A stretch of 64,000 bases of DNA from Sporolactobacillus putidus (GTDB taxonomy: Bacteria > Bacillota > Bacilli > Bacillales > Sporolactobacillaceae): positions 62,001 to 126,000 of the forward strand of contig NZ_BMOK01000005.1 in the NCBI RefSeq assembly GCF_014647035.1, read 5' to 3'. The position numbers were made by a program, and so were the translations under genes. This document shows, piece by piece, positions 44,201 through 52,757 of the stretch; the first letter of the stretch is position 1, and every line of letters starts with the position of its first letter. The notes under the pieces were generated by a model, which was given only the letters and a program-made list of their open reading frames with translations, did no database searches and was not told where the DNA came from.

Positions 44201-45031
44201 ATGAAAAAGAAACTATCCATTTTTTCTTTGGTATTGGCGTTTATTTTAGTTCTTTCCGCCTGTGCATCCGGCAGCGGAAGCAGTTCCGGCAGTTCGGCAA
44301 GTTCTTCTTCAGGCACACAAAAAAAGACTTTGAGAGTTGTGGATGATGCCACTTACGCGCCTTTTGAGTACATGGATAAGGGCAAAATCGTCGGTTTTGA
44401 CGTTGACATCCTCAACGCGCTGTCCAAAGAGACAGGCTATAAAGTTCAGCTTGCCAATGTCGGCTGGGATCCCGTGTTTGTCGAATTGAAAAATAAAACG
44501 GCGGACATGAGTATTTCGGCAATAACCATTAATAGTCAAAGAAAACAAACGTATGATTTTTCTGTTCCATACTTTTTGTCAACAAACAAAATTCTGGTCA
44601 AGAAAAACAGCAATATCAAGTCCGGCGCTGACTTGAAGGGCAAGGTCATCGCTGTCCAGACAGCGACAACCGGACAGGCCGCCGTTGAAAAAATTGTCGG
44701 CCAGAATAATCCGAACGTAAAAAAATTCAAGACAATCAACCTGGCCATCATGGAGCTGCTTAACGGCGGTGCGGACGCTGTAGTAGCCGATAACACGGTC
44801 ATTGAAGAATATGCAAAGAACAATCCGGGCCAGAATCTGAAAGTGATCATGGATAAAAAAGCTTTTGCCCCTGAATTTTATGGCCTGATGTATCCTAAGG
44901 GAAGCAATCTGAGATCGGTCTTTGACAAAGCAATCAACACGTTGTATGCCAACGGTACTTATACAAAGATCTATCAAAAATGGTTTAAAGCCTCACCGGA
45001 CGTTAACGAATTAAAAGCACAGCAAAAATAA
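44201..45031 (+). CDS. Amino-acid ABC transporter binding lipoprotein
   Basis: A 276-residue substrate-binding lipoprotein of the bacterial family 3. Signal peptide with lipobox LSAC, a Ser/Gly-rich linker to residue 45, then the domain: VDDATYAPFEYMDKGKIVGFDVDIL is the classic ligand-pocket start, and PYFLSTNKILVKK follows. The ligand is a polar amino acid (Arg, Gln or His range); not predictable. It is first in a three-gene operon with permease and ATPase. A hairpin after it may raise its level relative to the membrane components. Confidence 0.92.
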   Translation: MKKKLSIFSLVLAFILVLSACASGSGSSSGSSASSSSGTQKKTLRVVDDATYAPFEYMDKGKIVGFDVDILNALSKETGYKVQLANVGWDPVFVELKNKTADMSISAITINSQRKQTYDFSVPYFLSTNKILVKKNSNIKSGADLKGKVIAVQTATTGQAAVEKIVGQNNPNVKKFKTINLAIMELLNGGADAVVADNTVIEEYAKNNPGQNLKVIMDKKAFAPEFYGLMYPKGSNLRSVFDKAINTLYANGTYTKIYQKWFKASPDVNELKAQQK

Positions 45032-45061
45032 AAGGGCGGTCACAAAGTGAGTGCATGCCGG

Positions 45062-45098
45062 AAAATTGCGTAACTCGATAGCTGTTACGCAATTTTTT
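45062..45098 (+). terminator. Partial terminator between binding protein and permease
   Basis: Stem AAATTGCGTAAC/GTTACGCAATTT with six T. It ends 10 bases before the permease SD, so some transcription must pass through. This is a common way to make more binding protein than permease. Confidence 0.8.
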
Positions 45099-45120
45099 GG
45101 GTTATAAGGAGGAAACCGGG

Positions 45121-45777
45121 TTGGATTTTCGATTTGATCTTATTTGGAACTATGCTCCGTTTTTTCTGAGCGGGACGCTGCTGACCATCGGGCTGTCTTT
45201 TGCCGGAATTCTGATAGGAACGCTTCTCGGGTTGGTGATTGCCCTCGGGAAAATGATGAGAAATAAATGGCTGTCTTTACCCTTTGTTTGCTACATCGGC
45301 TTTTTTCGGGGCACACCGCTTTTTGTTCAGATTCTAATTGTGCACTTTGGTGTCGTTCCGCTCATACTTGGCCAGTCCAATGGTATCGTCGCCGGGATTA
45401 TCGCTCTGTCTCTGAATGCAGCGGCATATATCGCCGAGGTGTTCCGGTCAGGCATTCAGTCAATCGACAAAGGACAGATGGAAGCGGCAAGATCACTCGG
45501 GATGAGCCACGCGCAGGCGATGAGATATATTATCCTGCCCCAGGCTTTCAAGCGAATCCTGCCTCCTTTGGGTAATGAATTTATTGCTTTACTTAAAGAC
45601 TCTTCTTTGGTGTCCGCCATTGCGGCACCTGAACTGACCTACTGGGCGCAGCAGATGGGCGCCGAGTACTTTAAGGTGTGGGAGCCCTACCTGACGATTT
45701 CCCTAATCTATCTTATTCTCACACTTTCCCTTAGCGCAGTGGTGAATCGATTGGAAAGGAGGATGGCTACAGAATGA
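45121..45777 (+). CDS. Amino-acid ABC transporter permease
   Basis: A 218-residue HisM-type permease with about five transmembrane helices and the EAA loop [33 protein letters not shown] near residue 65 is a family mark. The start is TTG at 45121, seven bases after AGGAGG (45108-45113); a frame from 45097 overlaps the hairpin. Its stop overlaps the ATPase start by 4 bases (ATGA). It probably forms a homodimer. Confidence 0.92.
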   Translation: MDFRFDLIWNYAPFFLSGTLLTIGLSFAGILIGTLLGLVIALGKMMRNKWLSLPFVCYIGFFRGTPLFVQILIVHFGVVPLILGQSNGIVAGIIALSLNAAAYIAEVFRSGIQSIDKGQMEAARSLGMSHAQAMRYIILPQAFKRILPPLGNEFIALLKDSSLVSAIAAPELTYWAQQMGAEYFKVWEPYLTISLIYLILTLSLSAVVNRLERRMATE

Positions 45778-46496
45778 TTAAAGTGGAAAATCTGAAGAAA
45801 ACTTTTGGCGATAATGAAGTATTAAAAGATATTAATGTTGAAGTGAAAAAACAGGAAGTGGTTGTCGTCATCGGGCCTTCCGGGGCCGGAAAGTCTACTT
45901 TTCTCAGATGCATCAACCTTCTGGACAGCATTACATCCGGACATATCTTTATTGAGAGCGTAGACATCACCGACACGAAAACGGATATTAACAAAATCCG
46001 CGCGGAAGTCGGCATGGTCTTCCAGCAATTCAATCTTTTTCCGCATATGAAGGTTCTCGACAATATTATGCTGGCTCCTATGAAAGTAAAGAAAGTGGAA
46101 AAAGAGAAGGCGCAGAAAAAAGCGCTTGAACTGCTGAAGAAAGTTGGGCTGGAAGAAAAAGCGGATGCGTATCCGGATTCACTCTCCGGCGGCCAGAAAC
46201 AGCGAATCGCGATTGCCCGGGCACTGGCGATGGAACCAAAAATGATGCTGTTTGATGAACCGACATCGGCACTTGATCCCGAAATGGTAGGTGAGGTGCT
46301 CGACGTCATGAAACAGCTGGCCAAGGATGGAATGACCATGGTCGTTGTCACTCACGAAATGGGTTTTGCCCGGGAAGTCGGCGACCGTGTCCTCTTTATG
46401 GACGGCGGCTATATTGTAGAAGAAAACGAGCCGCATGAACTGTTCAGTCATCCACGGGAAGAGCGAACCAAAGCGTTTCTGAGTAAAGTACTTTAA
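45774..46496 (+). CDS. Amino-acid ABC transporter ATPase
   Basis: A 240-residue GlnQ-type ATPase. Walker [10 protein letters not shown], signature [10 protein letters not shown], Walker [12 protein letters not shown], and the switch His in VVTHEMGFA. Start codon overlaps the permease stop in ATGA. Completes a binding protein, permease, ATPase operon of the B. subtilis artPQR or yxeMNO type. Confidence 0.94.
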   Translation: MIKVENLKKTFGDNEVLKDINVEVKKQEVVVVIGPSGAGKSTFLRCINLLDSITSGHIFIESVDITDTKTDINKIRAEVGMVFQQFNLFPHMKVLDNIMLAPMKVKKVEKEKAQKKALELLKKVGLEEKADAYPDSLSGGQKQRIAIARALAMEPKMMLFDEPTSALDPEMVGEVLDVMKQLAKDGMTMVVVTHEMGFAREVGDRVLFMDGGYIVEENEPHELFSHPREERTKAFLSKVL

Positions 46497-46540
46497 CTGT
46501 TTTATACAAAGAGACCATCTAAAGTCCCTAAAACCCGTGT

Positions 46541-46614
46541 ACCGGAAAGAAATCATCATCCTTTTTTCTCTCCGGTTCTTTTTGAGCCTGCCGCTGCAAT
46601 TCGGCAGGCTCTTT
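46541..46614 (+). terminator. Two tandem terminator hairpins after the ABC operon
   Basis: ACCGGA/TCCGGT (46541-46576, followed by TTCTTTTT) and GAGCCTGCC/GGCAGGCTC (46584-46611, followed by TTT). No gene lies between here and 46825. Confidence 0.7.
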
Positions 46615-46766
46615 GTACATCATCCCATCAGAAATTGCGGTTGTCCCGGCCGTGCTTCATTTTGCATCATATTCGTCTGTCTCAATCCGTTTTCTGCGGG
46701 ATTTCTGGAAAAGTTGTGACCGAATTTTAGCATTTGTTTGCCAAAAATGCAGAGAGGATTCAAATA

Positions 46767-46788
46767 TTATTAAGTCGACGCTTAATAA
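46767..46788. promoter_or_regulatory. Inverted repeat before the ArsR-type gene
   Basis: Eight-base arms TTATTAAG and CTTAATAA around TCGACG. Position and shape fit an ArsR/SmtB-family operator, which often is an AT-rich interrupted dyad. Confidence 0.6.
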
Positions 46789-46824
46789 ATAAGTATATGC
46801 TAAATTAATGGCAGGATCGAACAA

Positions 46825-47037
46825 GTGATACATGCTTTATCAGAACCGAGGCGTCGGGAAATTCTTGATCTTGTCCGTGAAGGAGAACTCGCTTCCGGTG
46901 GGATCGCATCACATTTTGAGATATCCGCTTCAGCGATTTCGCAGCATCTCAAAGTACTTGAACAATCCGGATTGCTTTCTATTCGGAGGGAGGGAACAAA
47001 ACGGTACTACCGAATGAAGGATGGACGCACTACATGA
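46825..47037 (+). pseudogene. ArsR-family regulator, apparently truncated
   Basis: The 70 codons encode a good winged HTH (LSEPRRREILDLVREGELASGGIASHFEISASAISQHLKVLEQSGLL) and wing (IRREGTKRYYRMK), but stop right after it. Family members continue about 20-40 residues to form the dimer helix. A different frame just downstream (GWTHYMTRLQTLAEGGDPG) could be that lost helix, which would mean a frameshift near 47015-47030. GTG start with AGGA eight bases upstream. A palindromic operator precedes it. No metal-binding Cys pairs are seen. Confidence 0.6.
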
Positions 47038-47140
47038 CCAGGCTGCAGACCCTTGCTGAAGGCGGGGATCCGGGAATGGATCCCTGGTCCGTCCGGGAAT
47101 AAGCCCGTCTTCCGGAAGACTTCCGAAAGGAGGTGTGAAA

Positions 47141-47212
47141 ATGGCTTCATTGACATGCAACTGCGGTTTTACAGCAAAGGCTGATGATCGCTATCTTGAG
47201 GTTTTTGGATAG
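47141..47212 (+). pseudogene. 23-codon frame with strong SD, gene remnant
   Basis: AAAGGAGG at 47126-47133 precedes ATG 47141. The peptide MASLTCNCGFTAKADDRYLE looks like the start of a small Cys-containing protein but ends at once. It probably was the second gene of the ArsR-type unit and is now truncated. Confidence 0.35.
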
Positions 47213-47237
47213 AGACGATGAACCGTCAGTAAAATGG

Positions 47238-47678
47238 TTAGAATGATACAAAAGAATGGATCAATAGATAGAACGTTTCATCGTTCAAAATGATTGACGT
47301 ACCGTTTTTCCGGCAAAAAACGATGATGCCAGCAATGATGTAAAGAATTCCGGGGACGATTTCCATCAGGCTAGCAACACTTGAAAGGATCAGCAGCCTC
47401 TCCGCCCAAATGTACTTACTGCCTCGTTTCAGAAGATTTAACGCAATGACTGCCAGAATAATACTGACGATAGAAAAAGTAATGAAAAAAATACTGATCA
47501 AATTTAAGGTATGAATCAGACTGTTGGTATCCTGAATGCTTAAATCACTCCATACCACACCAAGCTGTTGCGCTAAGATCGACGGATCCGCCGAAACAGA
47601 ATGGACAAACGGCAGCAACATCAGGAGATGAGTCACAACGATTAGAATGGGTAACACGAACTCATCTGCCCCTTTCAC
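47238..47678 (-). CDS. Small integral membrane protein, unknown function
   Basis: Up to 146 residues with four hydrophobic segments: one at the N-terminus, two in the middle (55-80, 90-112) and a short one near the C-terminus. The general shape resembles DUF4064-type proteins. The start is uncertain: GTG at 47678 lacks an SD, whereas GTG at 47657 has AAAGGGG about 11 bases upstream. It lies 46 bp after the DUF1129 gene, so it may belong to the PadR operon. Confidence 0.6.
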   Translation of the reverse strand: MKGADEFVLPILIVVTHLLMLLPFVHSVSADPSILAQQLGVVWSDLSIQDTNSLIHTLNLISIFFITFSIVSIILAVIALNLLKRGSKYIWAERLLILSSVASLMEIVPGILYIIAGIIVFCRKNGTSIILNDETFYLLIHSFVSF

Positions 47679-47724
47679 TGATAATTATCCCTTAATAAAA
47701 ATTCTCAAACTAGCTCTGCTTCGA

Positions 47725-48405
47725 TTAGATAATCTTAAACCGTTTCTTTGCCCAGAAACAAATAAGCCAGAGAATGACGCCCGTAATGATTGATGGAATC
47801 CAGCCAAATTGAAAAGACGGGCCGAAGTTTGGAATAAGGTGAGGCAAACCAATATTTAATGAAAAAAACAGAACGACAGAAATTCCAACTGCCACTGAGT
47901 CCTTTATTTTACTTGAATGTTTGCGAAAAAGGGACTTCCTGATAAGGTAGAAAATGAACTCTATTTCAAACCCGATTGAAGTGAGTAAAACGAGAAATTG
48001 TATCAGTGAGTTAAAAGGAAAAACGGTTGAATCCACCTTTTTGAAAAGTGAAGCGACGAAGATTGTGACGCCGTTTATTAAGAGTAACAAGGAAATTAAA
48101 TTAAAGGTCAGATAACTGACAAAAGGGACGATTTTTTTCACTTTGGCGGGAGGAAGTTCACCAACGATTTCATCAGCATACTTTTTCGGGTCGTCTCCAA
48201 AAATTTCTCTTGCGGTCTTTCCTTCGTTCTGTCCCTCAATTAAATGATCAAGCATTTCCATCAGTACTTCTTCCGTTTGCTGTTCGGAGAGTTTCATTTG
48301 CAGCCGAATGTAAAGGAGGAGATCATCATAGTATTTCTCATTTTCCTTGGTCAGCAGTTTTCTTTTTTCATTGTTTTCAGAGATTAATTGTTTTGAGCTA
48401 ATCAT
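47725..48405 (-). CDS. DUF1129-family membrane protein
   Basis: A 226-residue protein. The N-terminal 90 residues are hydrophilic and helical with MLDHLIEGQNEGKTAREIFGDDPKKYADEIV, which is the family hallmark; six hydrophobic segments (about 93-118, 125-150 and two pairs to the end) follow. Such proteins are often encoded with PadR regulators; function unknown. Its start overlaps the PadR stop by 8 bases, so the two are co-translated. Confidence 0.87.
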   Translation of the reverse strand: MISSKQLISENNEKRKLLTKENEKYYDDLLLYIRLQMKLSEQQTEEVLMEMLDHLIEGQNEGKTAREIFGDDPKKYADEIVGELPPAKVKKIVPFVSYLTFNLISLLLLINGVTIFVASLFKKVDSTVFPFNSLIQFLVLLTSIGFEIEFIFYLIRKSLFRKHSSKIKDSVAVGISVVLFFSLNIGLPHLIPNFGPSFQFGWIPSIITGVILWLICFWAKKRFKII

Positions 48406-48733
48406 TTTTGTCCCCTCTTCTCAAAAGTGAAGTAACAGGTATGGCGATACGCTCCCATTCAAGCGACAATTCGTTCAGAGCCTCTCTCCCATCTTCGGTC
48501 AGAAAATAGTACTTTCGATTCGGTCCGGATTCCGAGGGCCGCATGTCCCCGTGGATGTAACCATTTTTCTGAAGGCGCAGGAGGACGGGATAAACCGTGC
48601 CCTCGCTCACATCTTCGAGACCCGCATCCTGCAGTTTTTTGGATAATTCATATCCGTATACAGGTTCTTTTTCGATAATCGCAAGAACGCAGCCATCGAG
48701 CACCCCTTTGAGTAACTGACTCCTTACTGACAT
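48398..48733 (-). CDS. PadR-family transcriptional regulator
   Basis: A 111-residue winged-helix repressor: LLKGVLDGCVLAIIEKEPVYGYEL, then EGTVYPVLLRLQKNGYI, with a short C-terminal helix. The PadR fold is clear. It is first in an operon with the DUF1129 gene, as is common for PadR proteins that control membrane stress responses. Two direct repeats TTATGCAAA and an inverted repeat lie upstream and are probable operators. Confidence 0.92.
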   Translation of the reverse strand: MSVRSQLLKGVLDGCVLAIIEKEPVYGYELSKKLQDAGLEDVSEGTVYPVLLRLQKNGYIHGDMRPSESGPNRKYYFLTEDGREALNELSLEWERIAIPVTSLLRRGDKND

Positions 48734-48757
48734 AGATGGGTCCCTTTCTTTTTAGTA

Positions 48758-48814
48758 TTATGCAAAACAAGATAGCTGGCGAAAATAACAGCTACTTGGT
48801 TATGCAAAGTAGCT
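48758..48814. promoter_or_regulatory. PadR operator candidates
   Basis: TTATGCAAA occurs at 48758-48766 and 48800-48808. The second is inside the inverted repeat AGCTACTT-N9-AAGTAGCT (48790-48814). Placement just before padR suits autoregulation. Confidence 0.55.
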
Positions 48815-48877
48815 GAGTTCATTATAAAAAAGGATCCATCAATTGTCAACTGATCAAAAAATGTTAACTAATACTTC

Positions 48878-49130
48878 AATCAGGAGTAGAATCGCCTCGT
48901 GTAAGGAGCATCGCCCGGAAAGACTCAGGAATCACCCCGAAAAGAGGCTTCATCGCCCTGAAAAAGAGAAGAATCGCCCCAATCAGGAGTGGAATCGCCT
49001 CGTGCAAGGAGCATCGCCCGGAAAGACTCAGGAATCACCCCGAAAAGAGGCTTCATCGCCCTGAAAAAGAGAAGAATCGCCCCAATCGGGAGTGAAATCG
49101 CCTCGTGTAAGGAGCGCCCCGATCAGGGCT
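48878..49130. repeat. ATCGCC array with 103 bp super-unit
   Basis: Two almost identical 103 bp units (48878-48980 and 48981-49083) plus a partial third. Each holds five ATCGCC or ATCACC hexamers spaced 19-21 bp. ATCGCC is the reverse complement of the GGCGAT of the array at 1-240, so both belong to one family in opposite orientation. A 73-codon frame through the array is repeat-driven and not a gene. Confidence 0.92.
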
Positions 49131-49188
49131 GGAATTGCTTTAATTAAAAAAGAAAGTTGTTTTGAAGCACAAAATGATATAAGCAAAG

Positions 49189-50166
49189 TCATTTATCAAA
49201 ACCGGTCGGTTGATGATATAATCGGCATCGATTGTTTCCTGATACAGGAAGGTTCATATTTTGCAAGAGTTTATAAGCTGTTTTACTGGACTTTAAGTGT
49301 GTCCATTTTCGGAATTCTTCATTAGTTATTGCAGGGGAGATAAGCAGAAAGTAGTCGTGCAGTGCCTGCACATGTGCATTTTTCGATTTGCAGCCGCAGG
49401 AGGGACAGCGCCAGGTCCCATTGGTTCGATTCATCGGAATTGCACGACAAGAAGGGCAATGGACGCCTGTGATTAAATCATCTTCAGTAATCTGATACAT
49501 TTTTAGAATATTGATTTCAGAAGGGGTATGATATTTTATTAAATAATGACCGATTTTCTTTAGTTCGGCCAAAGTCATTTTCTCTTCCGAACACGTGGAT
49601 CTGATCGTTTGAATTCTTTCAGGTACTTGATGTATATGAGCAACTCGCTGAGGGACTGCGAAATTTCCAGGCTCAGTTCTGATAATAGTAGAGGGATTGC
49701 TTATGGCAACCATAAATTCAATCGGGATCGGCGGCAACTGGTGCAAATCCATCCAGCGGGTCAGCTGTTTTTTTTGACGCCTGACCTGGGCAATGGGATC
49801 GAGAAAACCTTCCTCTCTGCCGTTAAGCGTCCGGATCAGCTGTTCAAAGACCGGATCGAAGTAGAGTGTACCCGCCATGTTCTTCACTTCAATAATTAAC
49901 AGAAAACGGCGAGTCATAATAAGAGTGTCCATTTGGAAAAAAGTGTTGTTTAAAGGTAGACGGAGGTCGTGATAGATAAAATAATCTTTTTCACTTGCTA
50001 GATCAGTGAAAAAATAATCGAGGGATTCTTCGCCCTTAAAACCGCTCGACCTTCTCGTTTCATTTTGGCTGATTTCAGTAAATTGGGGATGATGGCTGGG
50101 AATTCGGCTTTTCAAAGCGCGCACCTGCCGGAGAATTCGGGGTGGATTTCTTCTCTTTACAATCAA
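49189..50166 (-). CDS. NERD-domain protein with C-terminal zinc ribbon
   Basis: A 325-residue protein. A NERD (nuclease-related) domain spans about residues 35-150: GFKGEESLDYFF, then FQMDTLIMTRRFLLIIEVKN, which carries the D-ExK-like catalytic pattern of this fold. A zinc ribbon follows (CPSCRAIPMN, WRCPSCG). The role is presumed in DNA processing; unproven. The frame is open to 50388, but TTG at 50166 has AGGAAGTG about 8 bases upstream and the following LIVKRRNPP matches the start of Bacillus homologues. It lies beside the ATCGCC array. Confidence 0.82.
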   Translation of the reverse strand: MIVKRRNPPRILRQVRALKSRIPSHHPQFTEISQNETRRSSGFKGEESLDYFFTDLASEKDYFIYHDLRLPLNNTFFQMDTLIMTRRFLLIIEVKNMAGTLYFDPVFEQLIRTLNGREEGFLDPIAQVRRQKKQLTRWMDLHQLPPIPIEFMVAISNPSTIIRTEPGNFAVPQRVAHIHQVPERIQTIRSTCSEEKMTLAELKKIGHYLIKYHTPSEINILKMYQITEDDLITGVHCPSCRAIPMNRTNGTWRCPSCGCKSKNAHVQALHDYFLLISPAITNEEFRKWTHLKSSKTAYKLLQNMNLPVSGNNRCRLYHQPTGFDK

Positions 50167-50577
50167 CTGGGGATCACTTCCTGAATTTAGGTTACAATAC
50201 TCTTTAACAGTACCCTGATTATCAGAAAATCGCGAGAATGGCAAATTTAAAAAAAGTGATATCCAATACGAGAAATCTTTCTGAATGGAGCTGTTTTTAG
50301 CGAAAAAGGCCGCTATTTTAAAAAAATAACAAAAGGGGATCCGTCCCGATAAACGTACCGCTTTACTTTGGTGATTGGCACGGCCCATGAGCCGCAGAGG
50401 AGAAAGCCCTTTTGCTCTTTCACAGTTTTATGAAAAAACTTCAAGGGCAAAGGATTCTGACCAATGCTATTTTTTTAGAAAAAGGCTGGTGCATGGATGA
50501 GCAAGCTTATCGTTTGTTAAATTTCGCATAACGTTTTAGATGACCGAATCCTTAGGGCGTTGCTTGCGACGCATCAT
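50167..50577. other. Intergenic region, no recognised features
   Basis: AT-rich region upstream of the NERD gene and after the deacetylase lipoprotein gene. The NERD reading frame continues to 50388 without family similarity. No clear terminator or repeat is visible. Confidence 0.4.
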
Positions 50578-51447
50578 TCATTGATTCGCACGGTCCAGTA
50601 GTGTTCCAAAACGTGTTAAAGATATGCCTGGAGAAATTCGTATTCTATGGAGGGCGAACATGCCTTGTATACGGGAAGCTGCCCCCGGTTTGGTCGTTAC
50701 GGCCATTTTATAGCCGGTTTCTCTCGCAAGTTTCAGCGTCTCGGAATCATAGCGGCCGAAGGGATAACTGAGAGACAGCGTTTCCTGAGTGAACATCTGA
50801 TCAAACAGTGCTTTTGACAGAGCCATTTCCGCTTTCTGCCGGCCGGGGGATAACAAGGTAAGATCCTGATGATTGATGGTATGGCTTTGGATCGATATCC
50901 CATGTTTCGTCATCTCCATCATCTCCGAGATCGTCAGATGGTTGTGCGCGCCTATTTTTTTCCCGATCATAAAAATGGTCGCGTGCAGCCCGTATTTCCG
51001 GAAGATCGGGTAGGCGGTACGGTAGCTGTCCCGATAGCCGTCATCCAGTGTGATCAGCACACACTTTTTCCCTGGTTTAATGTCTCTTGTCAGAACAAGA
51101 TAAGCTTCTGCCGGAGTCAATGTCACATATCCATGATCTTTAATCCATTTCATTTCCGCCTGAAAGTCTTGTTCAGGGACATGCAGGCTGTTGTTTCCCT
51201 TTGATATGCTGTGGTACATGAGTATCGGGATTCTTGCGGGTCTGTTTAAATGTATCCAATGTGACGTGTTGATTTCATTTGCACGAAGCGCGGCCGTCTC
51301 TTCATGGATAACAGCGACGGAAGGTTTTTCAGCTCTTTGATCATCCGGATTCTTGATCGGCCGCGTGTCCACTGTTGTGTTGAAGCAGCCGGCCAATGCA
51401 GGAAGAAAACAAATCAGAAGAAGAAAATGGTTTATTTTATGGGCCAT
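50578..51447 (-). CDS. Polysaccharide deacetylase lipoprotein (CE4)
   Basis: A 289-residue lipoprotein: signal peptide with lipobox LAGC (Cys21), a linker, and a CE4 domain from about residue 70. Motifs: ILMYHSI, LDDGYRDS (catalytic/metal Asp), SHTINHQDL (metal His), LSYPFGRYD. The MYHSI start places it in the IcaB/PgaB/YfjQ-like branch that de-N-acetylates exported polysaccharides or peptidoglycan. The second such enzyme at 30428 is of the NodB branch. No operon partner is seen. Confidence 0.9.
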   Translation of the reverse strand: MAHKINHFLLLICFLPALAGCFNTTVDTRPIKNPDDQRAEKPSVAVIHEETAALRANEINTSHWIHLNRPARIPILMYHSISKGNNSLHVPEQDFQAEMKWIKDHGYVTLTPAEAYLVLTRDIKPGKKCVLITLDDGYRDSYRTAYPIFRKYGLHATIFMIGKKIGAHNHLTISEMMEMTKHGISIQSHTINHQDLTLLSPGRQKAEMALSKALFDQMFTQETLSLSYPFGRYDSETLKLARETGYKMAVTTKPGAASRIQGMFALHRIRISPGISLTRFGTLLDRANQ

Positions 51448-51555
51448 GGCTGTGTCTACCCTCCGGTCAATTCAACAATCATTGTTTGAATATGCAAAAA
51501 ACCGCTAAAATGTACAGCTTTCCTTTGATGAAGCGCAGGATACAGGAGACTAAAA

Positions 51556-51828
51556 TTATTTGTCGTTGAACTTAATATAATATGTCTTGATGGCTGCAGC
51601 AATATACCCGGAGATTATTTTTTGTTTAATCACGTCAGGCTCAAGGAGCATACGCCCAATCTGATGAATCTGCCCGGCATACACTAGTACAAAATAGACG
51701 GGAAGGTGCACGTTAAAATGAACGACTGCTATTATCACTTCGCGCAGAATGATGATACTTGTCGCAAACAAGAGGCTGATCTGCCTGTATCCATTCAGAA
51801 AGAAATCAATCTTGGGAGAACGGGTCAT
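51556..51828 (-). CDS. Possible small membrane protein
   Basis: A 90-residue frame with two hydrophobic segments (ISLLFATSIIILREVIIAVV and a second near residue 45). The arrangement is loosely like PsiE-type proteins, but there is no Shine-Dalgarno site and no supporting neighbour. It may be a remnant or a false frame. Confidence 0.3.
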   Translation of the reverse strand: MTRSPKIDFFLNGYRQISLLFATSIIILREVIIAVVHFNVHLPVYFVLVYAGQIHQIGRMLLEPDVIKQKIISGYIAAAIKTYYIKFNDK

Positions 51829-52208
51829 TATTATCGAATAAGACTTGCCAGTTTTGCAGAGACGATGACGATCAGGCTACTGTCTTTTAATCCTTCTACG
51901 GGTATGGTCGGCATGAACATCTATAACCCCTGGCAAAGACTATGGGTTTATCGTCGCGCGCGCAACAAAGATATACATGAACTGGCTTACCTCGGGCCTG
52001 CAGAGCCGCAGACAGGAACAATGGAAGGTTCGGCAAGAGATGATGTACCTGGGGTATCCGCTGCCGGAATATCTCAAAAGCTTTGGTGGGGTGAACGCTT
52101 TCTCTGGTATCCGTGGTGCAGATGAATGTCGTTCGATGACACAAACAGATGATCCCGCTTGCAATCGGGATCATCTGTTATAGTGTAACGGATTCAGGTC
52201 GGGTTCTG
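51829..52208. other. Gene-poor stretch with strong hairpin
   Basis: Several overlapping frames of similar length on both strands occur here, none with a good start. One (51977-52183) gives a protein-like peptide (MMYLGYPLPEYLKSFGG) but lacks an SD; it could be a gene remnant. A perfect hairpin AACAGATGATCCCG/CGGGATCATCTGTT lies at 52144-52179 and may end transcription of the hypothetical gene at 52209. Confidence 0.4.
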
Positions 52209-52637
52209 TTAAAGGAGCAGATTTGCTTCAGGTAAGGCAGACGCCGGAAAAAGGGTTTTGGGGGACCATGTTACGGCATTGATATCTGCGTATTGTTTCA
52301 AGATGGAGTCGGTTATACCTTTTAAATTATTAAGGGTGTACTCATAGACACCATCAGGTAAATCTTCCTTCAGATGACTGGTTAAATCGACTAATGAGCG
52401 GAAAATACAATCCATATTTTCACTGCTGACTTCAAAGGTTTTATATTTTTCGGCCAGATTCATTTCCGTAACTTTTAACAAACCGACCAATTCATATTTG
52501 GTGCTGGTTTGTTCACTTCTGAAAAATTCGACTTGTCTCTGGGGATCATAAGGATATTTTTCCCGGGCCTGTCTCAACAATCCGTCAAACTCAGACCCGC
52601 TTGTTTTTTTCTTAACTCTTTTTTTTCTTTCAAGCAT
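52209..52637 (-). CDS. Hypothetical protein
   Basis: A 142-residue soluble protein of unknown family, rich in Lys at the start (LERKKRVKKKTSG) and mainly helical. GGAGG lies about nine bases before the ATG, which supports it as a real gene. A perfect hairpin 30 bases beyond the stop codon could be its terminator. The nearest gene upstream is the CDF transporter, whose stop is 120 bp away. Confidence 0.6.
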   Translation of the reverse strand: MLERKKRVKKKTSGSEFDGLLRQAREKYPYDPQRQVEFFRSEQTSTKYELVGLLKVTEMNLAEKYKTFEVSSENMDCIFRSLVDLTSHLKEDLPDGVYEYTLNNLKGITDSILKQYADINAVTWSPKTLFPASALPEANLLL

Positions 52638-52757
52638 CAGCCGGTCTTCCTCCTTAAGTTTTTGGTTTAACCGTGTCTATTTTCCAGAAAATAAACCATA
52701 GGATAATCAGAATGCAACAAATTTTTCAGGGTATCAGGCTGCCGGCCTAATCTATCA

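Noticed and set aside
48843-49064. A 73-codon frame through the ATCGCC array
   Set aside because: Its sequence is simply the translated repeat, rich in Pro/Arg/Lys with no start signal.
48878-49130. CRISPR array from the 103 bp repeats
   Set aside because: Whole units, not just short repeats, are identical between copies, and the inner hexamers recur every 20 bp.
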